A stretch of DNA of 64,000 nt. Source: Alistipes sp. Lineage in GTDB: Bacteria; Bacteroidota; Bacteroidia; Bacteroidales; Rikenellaceae. The stretch covers positions 1-64,000 of the forward strand of contig JAFVSV010000053.1 in assembly GCA_017503575.1 (NCBI GenBank), read 5' to 3'. The translations under genes were made by a program, and so were the position numbers. Position 1 is the stretch's first letter. Each line of letters begins with the position of its first letter. Shown piece by piece: positions 28,199-37,248 of this stretch. The notes under the pieces are model-generated. The model was not told where the DNA came from. It saw only the letters and a list, made by a program, of their open reading frames with translations, and made no database searches.

Positions 28199-28927
28199 GT
28201 GAAAGACAACAAAGCATTAAATATCAGGCTCTTCACCGTGCCCAACATGCTCACATTGGCAAATCTCGTGGCAGGTGCTGCAGCCATCATACTCACACTT
28301 CGCTTCCATGACTACGAGACAGCCTTCTGGCTAATCATCGCCGCAGCTATCTGCGACTTCTTCGATGGCTTTGCAGCGCGACTCCTCGGACAGATATCAC
28401 CCCTTGGCGTACAGCTCGACTCATTAGCCGATGACATCTCGTTTGGCCTCGCGCCAGCCGTAGTGATGTTCGACATATACTCACAGAGCGGTACATACTA
28501 CGACCTCCCCGTAGACATCATGGAGAACCTTGGCTATGTGACGCTTATCATCGCAGCATTCTCTGCATTGCGTCTTGCGAAGTTTAACATCGACACCACG
28601 CAAACCACCGAGTTTTCAGGACTACCAACTCCTGCCAATGCGCTGATGCTCATGTCGCTTGCCGTACTTGCCGAGCAGGGACATGTAACACTCTACCAAG
28701 AGTTAATCCTCATTCTCTCGGTAGCCGCATCGCTCCTACTCATCAGCCCAATACGCATGTTTGCGCTCAAGTTCAAGGGTTTCGGCATCAAGGGTAACGA
28801 GCTGCGCTATGCCTTCTTACTTCTGTCGCTCATAATAATTATTGCCATCCCCGCATACTCCGTATTGGCAATCATCGTTATATACATTGCACTATCAACC
28901 TTGCGCTGGCTATTTTCGCGCAACTAA
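28199..28927 (+). CDS. pssA: CDP-diacylglycerol-serine O-phosphatidyltransferase
   Basis: PssA makes phosphatidylserine, the precursor of phosphatidylethanolamine. The 242-residue membrane protein has the CDP-alcohol phosphatidyltransferase motif (DGxxAR-x8-GxxxDxxxD: DGFAARLLGQ then GVQLDSLAD) and six to seven hydrophobic helices. The start codon is GTG at 28199; no in-frame ATG lies nearby. It is followed by a porin gene 22 bases downstream. Confidence 0.93.
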   Translation: MKDNKALNIRLFTVPNMLTLANLVAGAAAIILTLRFHDYETAFWLIIAAAICDFFDGFAARLLGQISPLGVQLDSLADDISFGLAPAVVMFDIYSQSGTYYDLPVDIMENLGYVTLIIAAFSALRLAKFNIDTTQTTEFSGLPTPANALMLMSLAVLAEQGHVTLYQELILILSVAASLLLISPIRMFALKFKGFGIKGNELRYAFLLLSLIIIIAIPAYSVLAIIVIYIALSTLRWLFSRN

Positions 28928-28949
28928 ATAAGATACTGACGAACGACCA

Positions 28950-31097
28950 ATGCGTAGATACCTGACCATAATAGCCTCGATAATCGCTCTGGTAGCCCTG
29001 CTACCCGAGAGAACGTATGCCCAGATTGACGCTGCGGCATTGGCACGAGCACAGCGCGAGGGTCAAGGTACGGATATCTACGGCAACCCCATGCAAAACG
29101 GCATGATGGGCGAAGAGGGCATGGAGGGCCAAGAGGGAGAGCAGGCCGACTCGACCGAAACGAAGAAGGAGCGAGTGAAACGCCCCTTGGAGTCATACTA
29201 CTTCGATGATGCGACACGCGCCCTACCCAACTGGAAGTGGACCGTAAACAAGGAATACAACCGTGTGAATATCATGCCTTTGGACACCACACTTGCCGAC
29301 TGGCGCATAGACTACGTCTTCTACCGCAAGGGCGTTGGAGACATGGCGCTTGGTGGTCTTGGTCAGTCGACACAGGCAGTCAACTGGTTCGACCGTCGTC
29401 AGGGTGAGGATTTTACCTTCGCACGCAGCTACGACGCCTACACCGCACGCCCCGACAACGTCCCATACTACAACAGCAAGAAGCCGTTGACAAATATGAT
29501 GTACCTCGAGTCGGGACAGAAGCGCTACCGTGAGGAGCACTTCGAGTTGGTGCACTCACAGAACATAACCCCCTCGACATCGGCGAACGTGAGCTACAAG
29601 GCACGAAGCACCATGGGTAAGTATGACTGGCAGCGAACGAAGAACCATGTTCTATCGGTGGCAGTGGCGCATACAGGCAAGCGCTACTCAGTACATGCTG
29701 CATATATGCACAACAATATCACCACTCGCGAAAATGGTGGTGTGGTTGGCGAGTGGGCCATTGCCGATACCGTATTCGAGATGCCATCTGGTGTCCCCAT
29801 GCGCTTGGCATCATCCGAGGCCGAGAACCACTACCGCAACCACGCCTTGGTATTGCGTCAAGCATTTGCCATACCGTTACAGCGCGTCACGGAGTATGAC
29901 TTCTCGCTTGCCGACCTCTCGGCGATATACATTGGTCACCAGATAGAGTACAACACATGGTCGAAGGTATATACCGATAAGCGTGCACAATACACCAACG
30001 AGCGTGGTGAGATTACCGAGGATGGCAAGTATGTATCTACCACACACTCATACTACGATAACTGGTTTATCACACCAGAGACCACACGCGACTCTATCTC
30101 GGAGCGCCTACTGTCGAATAAAATCTTTGTGCAGGTACAGCCCTGGGACCGTAACGGCGTGGTTTCGACCATCGACGGCGGTATAGGCGTAGACCTACAC
30201 ACATACTCATACTTACGTCTCGAGGACTACCTCACAGGTAAGATGACGCGAGACAAGCGCACGTCGTGGTACATCTATGGCTCGACGGGCGGTAAGATTA
30301 AACGATATGCCGACTGGGGTGTAGATGTAAAGTACTACCCCTCGGGCTATCGCGGTGGAGACCTCTCGGTGGGTGCCAACATCACACTGAAGGCCTACAT
30401 TTATGGACGTCCTCTGATTCTCACTGGCCGCTTCCGTCAGGAGCTACGCTCGCCAGGCTACTGGCAGGAGAATCTATTCTCAAACCACTACACGTGGTTT
30501 AACTCCTTCAATAAGGAGTCTGAAACTCGTTTCGAGGTTAACTTTTCGGTGCCGGACTACGCCTTGGAGATTGGCGCATGGCAGGGTGTCATAGGAGATA
30601 TGATCTACTACGACAACAACAGCAATGTCGTCCAGCACTCGGGCACGGTTAGTCTCACGAGTTTGTACGCTCGCAAGGATTTCCGCATCGCGGGACTCCA
30701 TCTTGATCACAGGGCATTGGTGCAAATCACATCCAATGAGAGTGTTCTTCCCGTACCCACATTCAGCGCCTTCCTATCGTACTACTACGAGTTTTGGGTG
30801 AAGCGCGATGTGTTGCGTGTGCAGATCGGAGTGGATGGTCGTTTCAATACGGCCTACTATGCTCCGAGCTATAACCCTGCACTCTCGGCATTCTACAACC
30901 AGCGCGAGGTAAAGATAGGCAACTACCCCTACCTCGACGTCTTTGTAGCAGCCAAGTGGAAGCGCATGCGTATTTTGCTCAAGCTACAACACCTCAACCA
31001 GAACTTGTTTGGCAATGGTGAGTACTTCCAGGTAGCTCACTACCCGCTGAACCCGAGAATGTTTAAGCTTGGTATCTCGTGGTCGTTCTACGACTAA
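28950..31097 (+). CDS. Putative outer-membrane porin (Porin_10 family)
   Basis: The 715-residue protein has a signal peptide (YLTIIASIIALVALLPERTYA) and a low-complexity acidic linker rich in G, M, E and Q at residues 40-75. A long beta-strand-rich region with many aromatic-ended strands ends in a typical barrel C-terminus (MFKLGISWSFYD, terminal aromatic then D). The block YYFDDATRALPNWKW and the early VFYRKGVGDMALGGLGQ fit the Bacteroidota putative porin family. It is likely an outer-membrane barrel; the substrate is unknown. It is cotranscribed with pssA. Confidence 0.8.
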   Translation: MRRYLTIIASIIALVALLPERTYAQIDAAALARAQREGQGTDIYGNPMQNGMMGEEGMEGQEGEQADSTETKKERVKRPLESYYFDDATRALPNWKWTVNKEYNRVNIMPLDTTLADWRIDYVFYRKGVGDMALGGLGQSTQAVNWFDRRQGEDFTFARSYDAYTARPDNVPYYNSKKPLTNMMYLESGQKRYREEHFELVHSQNITPSTSANVSYKARSTMGKYDWQRTKNHVLSVAVAHTGKRYSVHAAYMHNNITTRENGGVVGEWAIADTVFEMPSGVPMRLASSEAENHYRNHALVLRQAFAIPLQRVTEYDFSLADLSAIYIGHQIEYNTWSKVYTDKRAQYTNERGEITEDGKYVSTTHSYYDNWFITPETTRDSISERLLSNKIFVQVQPWDRNGVVSTIDGGIGVDLHTYSYLRLEDYLTGKMTRDKRTSWYIYGSTGGKIKRYADWGVDVKYYPSGYRGGDLSVGANITLKAYIYGRPLILTGRFRQELRSPGYWQENLFSNHYTWFNSFNKESETRFEVNFSVPDYALEIGAWQGVIGDMIYYDNNSNVVQHSGTVSLTSLYARKDFRIAGLHLDHRALVQITSNESVLPVPTFSAFLSYYYEFWVKRDVLRVQIGVDGRFNTAYYAPSYNPALSAFYNQREVKIGNYPYLDVFVAAKWKRMRILLKLQHLNQNLFGNGEYFQVAHYPLNPRMFKLGISWSFYD

Positions 31098-31139
31098 GAT
31101 GCGTTTTGAGCCCGATAGCAGCCCACAAAGCACTATACA

Positions 31140-31868
31140 ATGTCAAAAATTTTATCATTTGTGATGCTCTGCATAGCCACCATTGTGGCATACGAGACAT
31201 CGCAGGGGCAGCCTCGCATTACTAACGCTGACAGTACAGAGAGCACCCCCACGGAGGTGACAACAGCGATGGCAGAGCCCACCCAAACTGACGACGAGCA
31301 GTTAGCCGAGACCGCAGAGCTGCCGTACACAATCTCAGCCTTCGACCCTATCATGCGTAAGGTGGGCGAGGAGCAGGGATACGACTGGCGATTTATGAGC
31401 GCGATAGCTTATAACGAGTCGCGATTTAAGGAGAACCTTGTATCAAAGCGCGGTGCCGTAGGCATCATGCAGATACGCCCAGTTGTGGCAAAGCACTTCA
31501 ATATCCCCGTTGAGTCACTGTCGGATACGGAGACAAACATCCGCATTGCAGGCATGCTTCTCAACGAGCTTGACGACCTTCTAAACCTTCCCGAGACCAT
31601 CTCGGAGCAGGACCGCCTAAGCATCATCCTTGCCAGCTACAATGCCGGCATCGGCCATGTACATGATGCTTGTCGTTTGGCACGAAGCGAGGGGGCTGAC
31701 CCCAATTCGTGGGAGGATGTAAGCCACTACTTAGAGCTTATGGCCGACCCTGCCTACTACACGTTAGACGTGGTGCGCCACGGCAAGTTCAACGGCAGTC
31801 GTCAGACATTAGGCTACGTCCGTGAGGTGATGAAGATGTACAACGAGTACTGCACACTCGCCTCGTAG
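31140..31868 (+). CDS. Lytic transglycosylase, SLT domain
   Basis: The 242-residue product starts with a short membrane/signal segment, then a Thr/Glu-rich linker. Its catalytic SLT fold is visible as FMSAIAYNESRFKENLVSKR (catalytic Glu in YNESR), GAVGIMQIRPVVAKHF (GxxGxMQxxP) and ILASYNAGIGHVHDA (AYNAG motif). Such enzymes cleave glycan strands of peptidoglycan with formation of 1,6-anhydroMurNAc. It resembles the catalytic half of MltF without the solute-binding domain. It ends at a strong terminator. Confidence 0.9.
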   Translation: MSKILSFVMLCIATIVAYETSQGQPRITNADSTESTPTEVTTAMAEPTQTDDEQLAETAELPYTISAFDPIMRKVGEEQGYDWRFMSAIAYNESRFKENLVSKRGAVGIMQIRPVVAKHFNIPVESLSDTETNIRIAGMLLNELDDLLNLPETISEQDRLSIILASYNAGIGHVHDACRLARSEGADPNSWEDVSHYLELMADPAYYTLDVVRHGKFNGSRQTLGYVREVMKMYNEYCTLAS

Positions 31869-31884
31869 CGATGTTACAACGGCT

Positions 31885-31940
31885 ATAAGAGATGCCATCA
31901 GGATGGTTAACACTATCCTCGATGGCATCTCTTATTTTTA
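31885..31940 (+). terminator. Strong terminator after the lytic transglycosylase gene
   Basis: A perfect 15-base stem (31885-31899 with 31921-31935) is extended by an inner AGGAT/ATCCT pairing and followed by TTTTT. It separates pssA-porin-transglycosylase from the lipoprotein cluster. Confidence 0.9.
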
Positions 31941-32023
31941 TCATGTCGACAGCGACACAACAATAAGTCGCATTATTGCATTTTATTTTTTTTCATCTTT
32001 TTTTATTTTCAATAAAAAAGTGC

Positions 32024-32031
32024 TATCTTTG
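32024..32031 (+). promoter_or_regulatory. Promoter -7 box of the lipoprotein/protease cluster
   Basis: TATCTTTG stands 25 bases before the ATG at 32056, with a T-rich tract (TTTT at 32001-32004) 19 bases upstream. It is the only strong promoter box noticed between 31.9 and 44.6 kb, consistent with an eight-gene operon. Confidence 0.6.
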
Positions 32032-32055
32032 TGGATTAGAAGTAACTACACAACG

Positions 32056-32967
32056 ATGACACGACAACTATACACAATCATCATGGCTACCGTAGCGATG
32101 CTCTTATGCGCGGCATGCCAAAAGGAGGAGCCCCAATACGAGGGTGATAGCTACATCGAATTTACTGAGGAGGGTCACCACCTCGCCATTGTTGACAACG
32201 AGACATGGTTCGAAATACCCATCACCACCTCGCACGCCACAGGTCACGACCGCACCATAGGTGTGGAGGTTATCGCTGCCAAGAGTAGCGCTGTGGAGGG
32301 TCGCGACTTTGAGATAGAGAGCCACACACTTACAATCAAGGGTGGCAAGCAGGGCACAGCACTACGCATACGAGGTATTGCTGACGCCATAGCGCACAAC
32401 GAGGCCAAGGAGCTAACTCTGCGCCTTGTCCTCAACGAGGATAATATCGGCGCGGAGAGCATCATCGAGACAACCGTTGTTTTGCAGCACTGCTGTCCTT
32501 TCGACATCAACGACTTCGATGGCTACGCCGTGCTCACCTCTACATGGTGCATGCAGTATATGAACTGTAACTCACGCCTTGTACACACTCGCGTTGAGGA
32601 GGAGGGTAACATTGTCATTATCGAAGATATGTTTTACGAGGGCTTTGACATTCGCGTAAAGCTCAATGGCGAGGATATGCTCAACCCCACAGCCGCGCTA
32701 TGTGGCGTGCAGGAGTTAGCCTCGACGGGCGAGGCCTTCGGCACCATCTATGGTGATGGCAAGCTACTTATCACCGAGGCTTCGGAGTACCAATCTGAGA
32801 GTGCTGACCTATCGGGCTACATCTCGTTTTACAGCACCTGCGAGGACTTCATGATGCTCTACACGGTGATGTATGTCGAGGGTGTCGGCGAGGTCGGCAT
32901 GTTTGGCAACATCGTAGAGTGGATATCTGACGACGAGGCGGAGCGCATCATGCGCGAGGGACTATAA
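32056..32967 (+). CDS. Lipoprotein with Calx-beta-like and DUF4984-like regions
   Basis: The 303-residue product has a lipoprotein signal ending MLLCAACQKEE. The N-terminal half (IEFTEEGHHLAIVDNETWFE onward, with AVEGRDFEIES and TLTIKGGKQGTALRI) has the pattern of a beta-sandwich related to Calx-beta domains. The C-terminal half (DINDFDGYAVLTSTW, then strand repeats) resembles DUF4984. The ATG at 32056 was chosen because it starts the signal peptide just after the -7 box. Its function is unknown; it is the first gene of the surface-protein cluster. Confidence 0.75.
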   Translation: MTRQLYTIIMATVAMLLCAACQKEEPQYEGDSYIEFTEEGHHLAIVDNETWFEIPITTSHATGHDRTIGVEVIAAKSSAVEGRDFEIESHTLTIKGGKQGTALRIRGIADAIAHNEAKELTLRLVLNEDNIGAESIIETTVVLQHCCPFDINDFDGYAVLTSTWCMQYMNCNSRLVHTRVEEEGNIVIIEDMFYEGFDIRVKLNGEDMLNPTAALCGVQELASTGEAFGTIYGDGKLLITEASEYQSESADLSGYISFYSTCEDFMMLYTVMYVEGVGEVGMFGNIVEWISDDEAERIMREGL

Positions 32968-33006
32968 CACGAACAACCATAAGACAAACAAAAAGACATA
33001 AATAAT

Positions 33007-34581
33007 ATGAAAAGAGCTATTTCAACAATGTTTAGCATGGTGCTGATAGCATCTGCACTTATGCTTACCGCAACATCGTGCGAAAAAGAGACAGGGCCAA
33101 TACCTACGGCACAGACCATAGAGTGTAAGGCTGGTGATCGTCCAACAATCACCTTCTCGGCAGGTGCCGACTGGCACTTATCATCGGATGCCGTATGGTG
33201 CAAGTTCATCACCTCGGCGGGCGAGCAAAACGAGATCTCGGGAAATGCAGGCACCCACACCATAACCATGAAGATCAGCGACGAGAACAATGGTAACAAC
33301 TGGAGCACTGCGAATATCACCATGAAGATGGGCGAGAAGAGAGGTGTCATAGCCACCCTTAAGCGCCATCCGAGCGAACTTTACCTTAAGTTATACGACA
33401 TCACTGATACGCCACAAAAAGAGATTAAGCTCGGATATATAGATTGGATTCCCTTCCGCCTTGAGGCCAACTTCCGCTTTGCAGCCACGGAGATACCTGA
33501 CTGGATAGAGATAGGTCATAAGACAACAGATGGCATGGTCATCGACAACTCTATAACCGGCGTTCCTGGAGAGCAGACCGAGGCATACGCCCGCATCGTT
33601 AACAATGGCGAGCGCGAACGTTATAAGATAGGCAAGGATGAGGGATATGTCATCAGGTTATCGGACGAGAGTGGCGCGCACACCTTTGAGTTCCCAATCA
33701 TCTACGAAGGCATGGGCAGTGACAAAATCACCTTCGAGGGGCCTACCGATCATATCTATGGCTGGGAGGTGTCGCTTGATGGCAAAGAGTTACATCAGGG
33801 AGGTTACACCTTCAGCAATTCGCTCGACTTCACCATCACAGCGCAAGATGACAACTATATGGTTATATGTATAGATAAGAATATCAAGCAAGGCATACCT
33901 TCATACAAAGTATATGAAGAGGGTGATGAAGAGTGCTGGATGAAATTTGCAAGGGACACCGATGACCGAAGTTCGCTAACAATATCTATCGACGAGTCCG
34001 ACAGCATGCGCCACGGCGCGATTATGGTTGTACCAATGAAGATATGGAATACGATTCGTGGTGATATAGATAGCTATATCTTTGATACTGATGCATCATC
34101 GGGTATAGAGCTCCCCGTAATTCACAACGACTATCAGAAGTATGTAATTATGGAGTTCACACAGCGCGACCTTAATAAGGAGGCAACCATGTACATCTAC
34201 CACTCGATAACAACACTCGAGATTGAGGCCGTAAAGATTGAGGATGCTACACTCGTCGAAAAGTATGGCACCGAGAATATATACTCTTGTCAATTTGTTA
34301 GCCCTATCGAGGGCAAGCGCCCAGGTATCATCATCGACCCACACATCACCGATTGGACCACAGATTGCTACGAGTCACGCAACGCCTCAGCAGAGGTATG
34401 GTACAATGGCGAGAACCTAAAAATCTCGGATGACGAGTACTACATCGGTGAAAATAAGGATGAGGCTCTTGCACTTCACTTATGGGGTCCTAAAGCAAAC
34501 TACACCGACGATGTACATATAGTATTCAAGGTCAATGGCGAGGCAAAGAAGCTACTTGTTGTAACACCTCCTACGAAGTAA
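33007..34581 (+). CDS. BACON/DUF5003-like lipoprotein
   Basis: The 524-residue lipoprotein has its lipidated cysteine in LTATSCEKE. An early segment (GADWHLSSDAVWCKFITSAG and TITMKISDENNGNNW) is BACON-like, a beta-sandwich with a conserved W pair thought to bind carbohydrate or mucin. The rest is beta-rich with EIPDWIEIGHKTTDG and VDIHSI-type strands, resembling DUF5003 proteins of gut Bacteroidota. No catalytic motif is seen. It is the second gene of the cluster, 39 bases after the first. Confidence 0.72.
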   Translation: MKRAISTMFSMVLIASALMLTATSCEKETGPIPTAQTIECKAGDRPTITFSAGADWHLSSDAVWCKFITSAGEQNEISGNAGTHTITMKISDENNGNNWSTANITMKMGEKRGVIATLKRHPSELYLKLYDITDTPQKEIKLGYIDWIPFRLEANFRFAATEIPDWIEIGHKTTDGMVIDNSITGVPGEQTEAYARIVNNGERERYKIGKDEGYVIRLSDESGAHTFEFPIIYEGMGSDKITFEGPTDHIYGWEVSLDGKELHQGGYTFSNSLDFTITAQDDNYMVICIDKNIKQGIPSYKVYEEGDEECWMKFARDTDDRSSLTISIDESDSMRHGAIMVVPMKIWNTIRGDIDSYIFDTDASSGIELPVIHNDYQKYVIMEFTQRDLNKEATMYIYHSITTLEIEAVKIEDATLVEKYGTENIYSCQFVSPIEGKRPGIIIDPHITDWTTDCYESRNASAEVWYNGENLKISDDEYYIGENKDEALALHLWGPKANYTDDVHIVFKVNGEAKKLLVVTPPTK

Positions 34582-34599
34582 CATAGCATCATAATCGAA

Positions 34600-37236
34600 A
34601 TGTATAGTACCATGAAGAACCATATACATAGACTATGGGGCGTTGTGCTGATTGCCATAGCGATAGTTGCTGGCGGCTGCGAGAAGAGCAGCGAAAGCCA
34701 TGATGCAGAGTATGGCTATGTGCAGTTCCGTCTTGTCAAGGCTCCGATTACGGATAGTTCTGCGACACGCGCCACAGATGCTCTCGACTGGCTCTCGGAT
34801 GCCCACAAGGTGGAGATTGTCATGCAGCGTGACGGCTCTACAATACAGGAGACGCTACCCCTCTCGAGCTACGACACAGCCTCGGCAGAGTGGGGCTTGC
34901 AGAGCGAGAAGCTACGCCTAATGACGGGCGAATACAACATCATCGGCTACTACATCTACGATAAGGTTGATAATAAAATATTGGTGGGCGACCGCGCTGG
35001 CGAGTTCAGCGTGGTGGCAGGGGGTCTCACCATCAAGGAGGTGGGCGTACCCACCACGGAGCGAGGCAAGGTGTCGTTCACGCTACACAAGATGCTCGAC
35101 ACGCGCGTCGACGCCAAGGGCGACTACCCCTTCGAGAGCATCCGTTCGGTGGATATCTATGTGCGCAACACCTTTACGAAGAAGACCACAACATTCAAGG
35201 CACTTGCCACAACCTATCACGAGGAGTTTGTCGAGGGCTCGATGGATGAGGAGCTATACGACCGTAACGGCATGACATCGTACATGGCATGCAGTGGCGA
35301 GGAGTGGCTCGAGGCGGGCAACTACCTACTCACGGCATATACCACCTACTCGGATGCCAATGGTAGAAACGCCTTTGAGACAGCCTCAATTGCGGAGCTC
35401 GACATTAAGTTTACTGTAACGGATAACCAGACGCTGACAATCGAGGTGCCAATCCTCCTCTCGACCACAGCCGAGCATATCAAGGATTACAAGGCCTTGA
35501 AGGAGATATGGCTCGCACTGGATGGTCCCAACTGGACATTCCACGGTGAGGAGTTTGTGGCACGCACCAACTGGGACTTTAACCGCGATATAGACATGTG
35601 GGGCGACCAGCCAGGCGTTACGCTCGGTGGCGATGGCCGCGTGGTCGGTCTCAACATCTCGGGCTTTGGCGCCAAAGGCGTTGTGCCCGATGCCATAGGT
35701 CAGCTCACGGAGCTTCAGACGCTCTACCTTGGCAACCACAACGAGCTTATAGGTGGCTACGACGACACCCCATCGGGTCGTATCAGCGCCATGGACTTCC
35801 ACGACAAGGTGCTCAAGTGTGATGGTCGCGAGATGCTCAGCCCCGAGTTGCAGGATATCATAAATGCTGGTGGCGAGCTACGCCCAATTACTTTGTCAAA
35901 GCCCGTGCGCAAGGATGTGGCCTTTGGCAACCTAACGAATGGCATCACGGGCATCTCACGAGCGATGATGCGTCTCACGAAGCTCGAGCAGTTCTTCATT
36001 GCCAACGCCCCCATTACAGATGAGTTCTTTGTGGAGGTGAGCAAGGAGTCGGAGTTCTACGCCGAGCGCAACGAGTGGAGCTGGGCGCAGTTTGAAAACC
36101 TTACGGATGTTGAGATATACAACTGCTCGAAGCTCACGAAGCTACCCGTAGAGCTGTTATCGGGTGCTCCAAACCTCCAGTCGCTCAACCTATCGATGAA
36201 CCAAGGAGTCTCGGGCGAGCAGCTCTTGGAGGATTGGAAGACTATCATCGACGGCGAGTCGGGTGCAGACGTTCAGATACTATACTTCAACAGCTGTAAC
36301 CTTGAGGCTACTCCCGATTACAGCTATCTAAGCCGTATGACCAAGCTCGGTCTACTCGACCTATCGAGCAATAAGCTAACGAAGATTCACCCCTTCGGCA
36401 AGGAGATTAGCCCTACGACGCTATACTACGACTACAACCGTATCACGAGTGTCGAGCCTGCCGAAGATGGCTACTTCTGTGGTCTTGGTCAGCTCGAGAC
36501 CTTTTCGTGCTCAAACAACCAGCTCACCGAGCTTCCCGACCTCTTCGATGCTCGTTCGGTACACTCGATGATTACGGCAAACTTCTCGGGTAATAAGATT
36601 TCAGCACTCGCCAATGGTGACGAGTGGCGCGGTCTCAATGCCGAGACGCTCAACCTCGCAGATAACCACCTTGCGGAGCTCCCTGCACGCATCATCGGTT
36701 GCGGCTCGCGCATCGAGACACTTATGCTCGGCAGCAACGGCATACGCACAATCGAGGAGGGTGCGTTGACAGGTCCTTATAGCTATTATATCTCGACCAT
36801 CGACCTCAGCTATAACCGCCTTAAGGAGATACCCGCAAAGGATTTTAGTGCCGAGAACCTACCCTACTTATATGGTATAGACCTCTCGAACAACGCCCTT
36901 GAGGCATTCCCCAAAGCACCCCTCGGCATCGAGTCGCTGACCGTCATCAGCGTGCGCTGTCAGAGAGACGATGCGGGCAACCGCACACTCAAGGAGTGGC
37001 CTGTGGGCATTGGCAACTGCCCCAAGCTCGCGGCGTTATACATTGGCTCGAACGATATAGGCAAGATTGAGGATACCATATCGCCCTACATCCTTATCTT
37101 CGAGATTAAGGATAACCCCAATATCGACATAACACTCAGCAAGGAGATATGCGACCTTATCAAGAAGGGCTACTACCTACTTGTCTACGACTCGACACAG
37201 AATATCAAGGGTTGCGATGCACTTAACCTCGAATAA
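34600..37236 (+). CDS. Leucine-rich-repeat lipoprotein (DUF4458-like)
   Basis: The 878-residue lipoprotein has its cysteine in IVAGGCEKSS. The N-terminal 270 residues are a beta-rich DUF4458-like region (YGYVQFRLVKAP, EVGVPTTERGKVSFTLHKML). From about residue 330 a leucine-rich-repeat solenoid runs to the end, with repeats such as LGLLDLSSNKLTKI, LETFSCSNNQLTELPDLF, AETLNLADNHLAELPARI and ISTIDLSYNRLKEIPAKD. LRR surfaces bind proteins. A second in-frame ATG at 34612 (MKNHIHRLW) gives a more usual signal peptide and may be the true start. It lies 18 bases after the preceding gene. Confidence 0.82.
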   Translation: MYSTMKNHIHRLWGVVLIAIAIVAGGCEKSSESHDAEYGYVQFRLVKAPITDSSATRATDALDWLSDAHKVEIVMQRDGSTIQETLPLSSYDTASAEWGLQSEKLRLMTGEYNIIGYYIYDKVDNKILVGDRAGEFSVVAGGLTIKEVGVPTTERGKVSFTLHKMLDTRVDAKGDYPFESIRSVDIYVRNTFTKKTTTFKALATTYHEEFVEGSMDEELYDRNGMTSYMACSGEEWLEAGNYLLTAYTTYSDANGRNAFETASIAELDIKFTVTDNQTLTIEVPILLSTTAEHIKDYKALKEIWLALDGPNWTFHGEEFVARTNWDFNRDIDMWGDQPGVTLGGDGRVVGLNISGFGAKGVVPDAIGQLTELQTLYLGNHNELIGGYDDTPSGRISAMDFHDKVLKCDGREMLSPELQDIINAGGELRPITLSKPVRKDVAFGNLTNGITGISRAMMRLTKLEQFFIANAPITDEFFVEVSKESEFYAERNEWSWAQFENLTDVEIYNCSKLTKLPVELLSGAPNLQSLNLSMNQGVSGEQLLEDWKTIIDGESGADVQILYFNSCNLEATPDYSYLSRMTKLGLLDLSSNKLTKIHPFGKEISPTTLYYDYNRITSVEPAEDGYFCGLGQLETFSCSNNQLTELPDLFDARSVHSMITANFSGNKISALANGDEWRGLNAETLNLADNHLAELPARIIGCGSRIETLMLGSNGIRTIEEGALTGPYSYYISTIDLSYNRLKEIPAKDFSAENLPYLYGIDLSNNALEAFPKAPLGIESLTVISVRCQRDDAGNRTLKEWPVGIGNCPKLAALYIGSNDIGKIEDTISPYILIFEIKDNPNIDITLSKEICDLIKKGYYLLVYDSTQNIKGCDALNLE

Positions 37237-37248
37237 ACGACCATAACT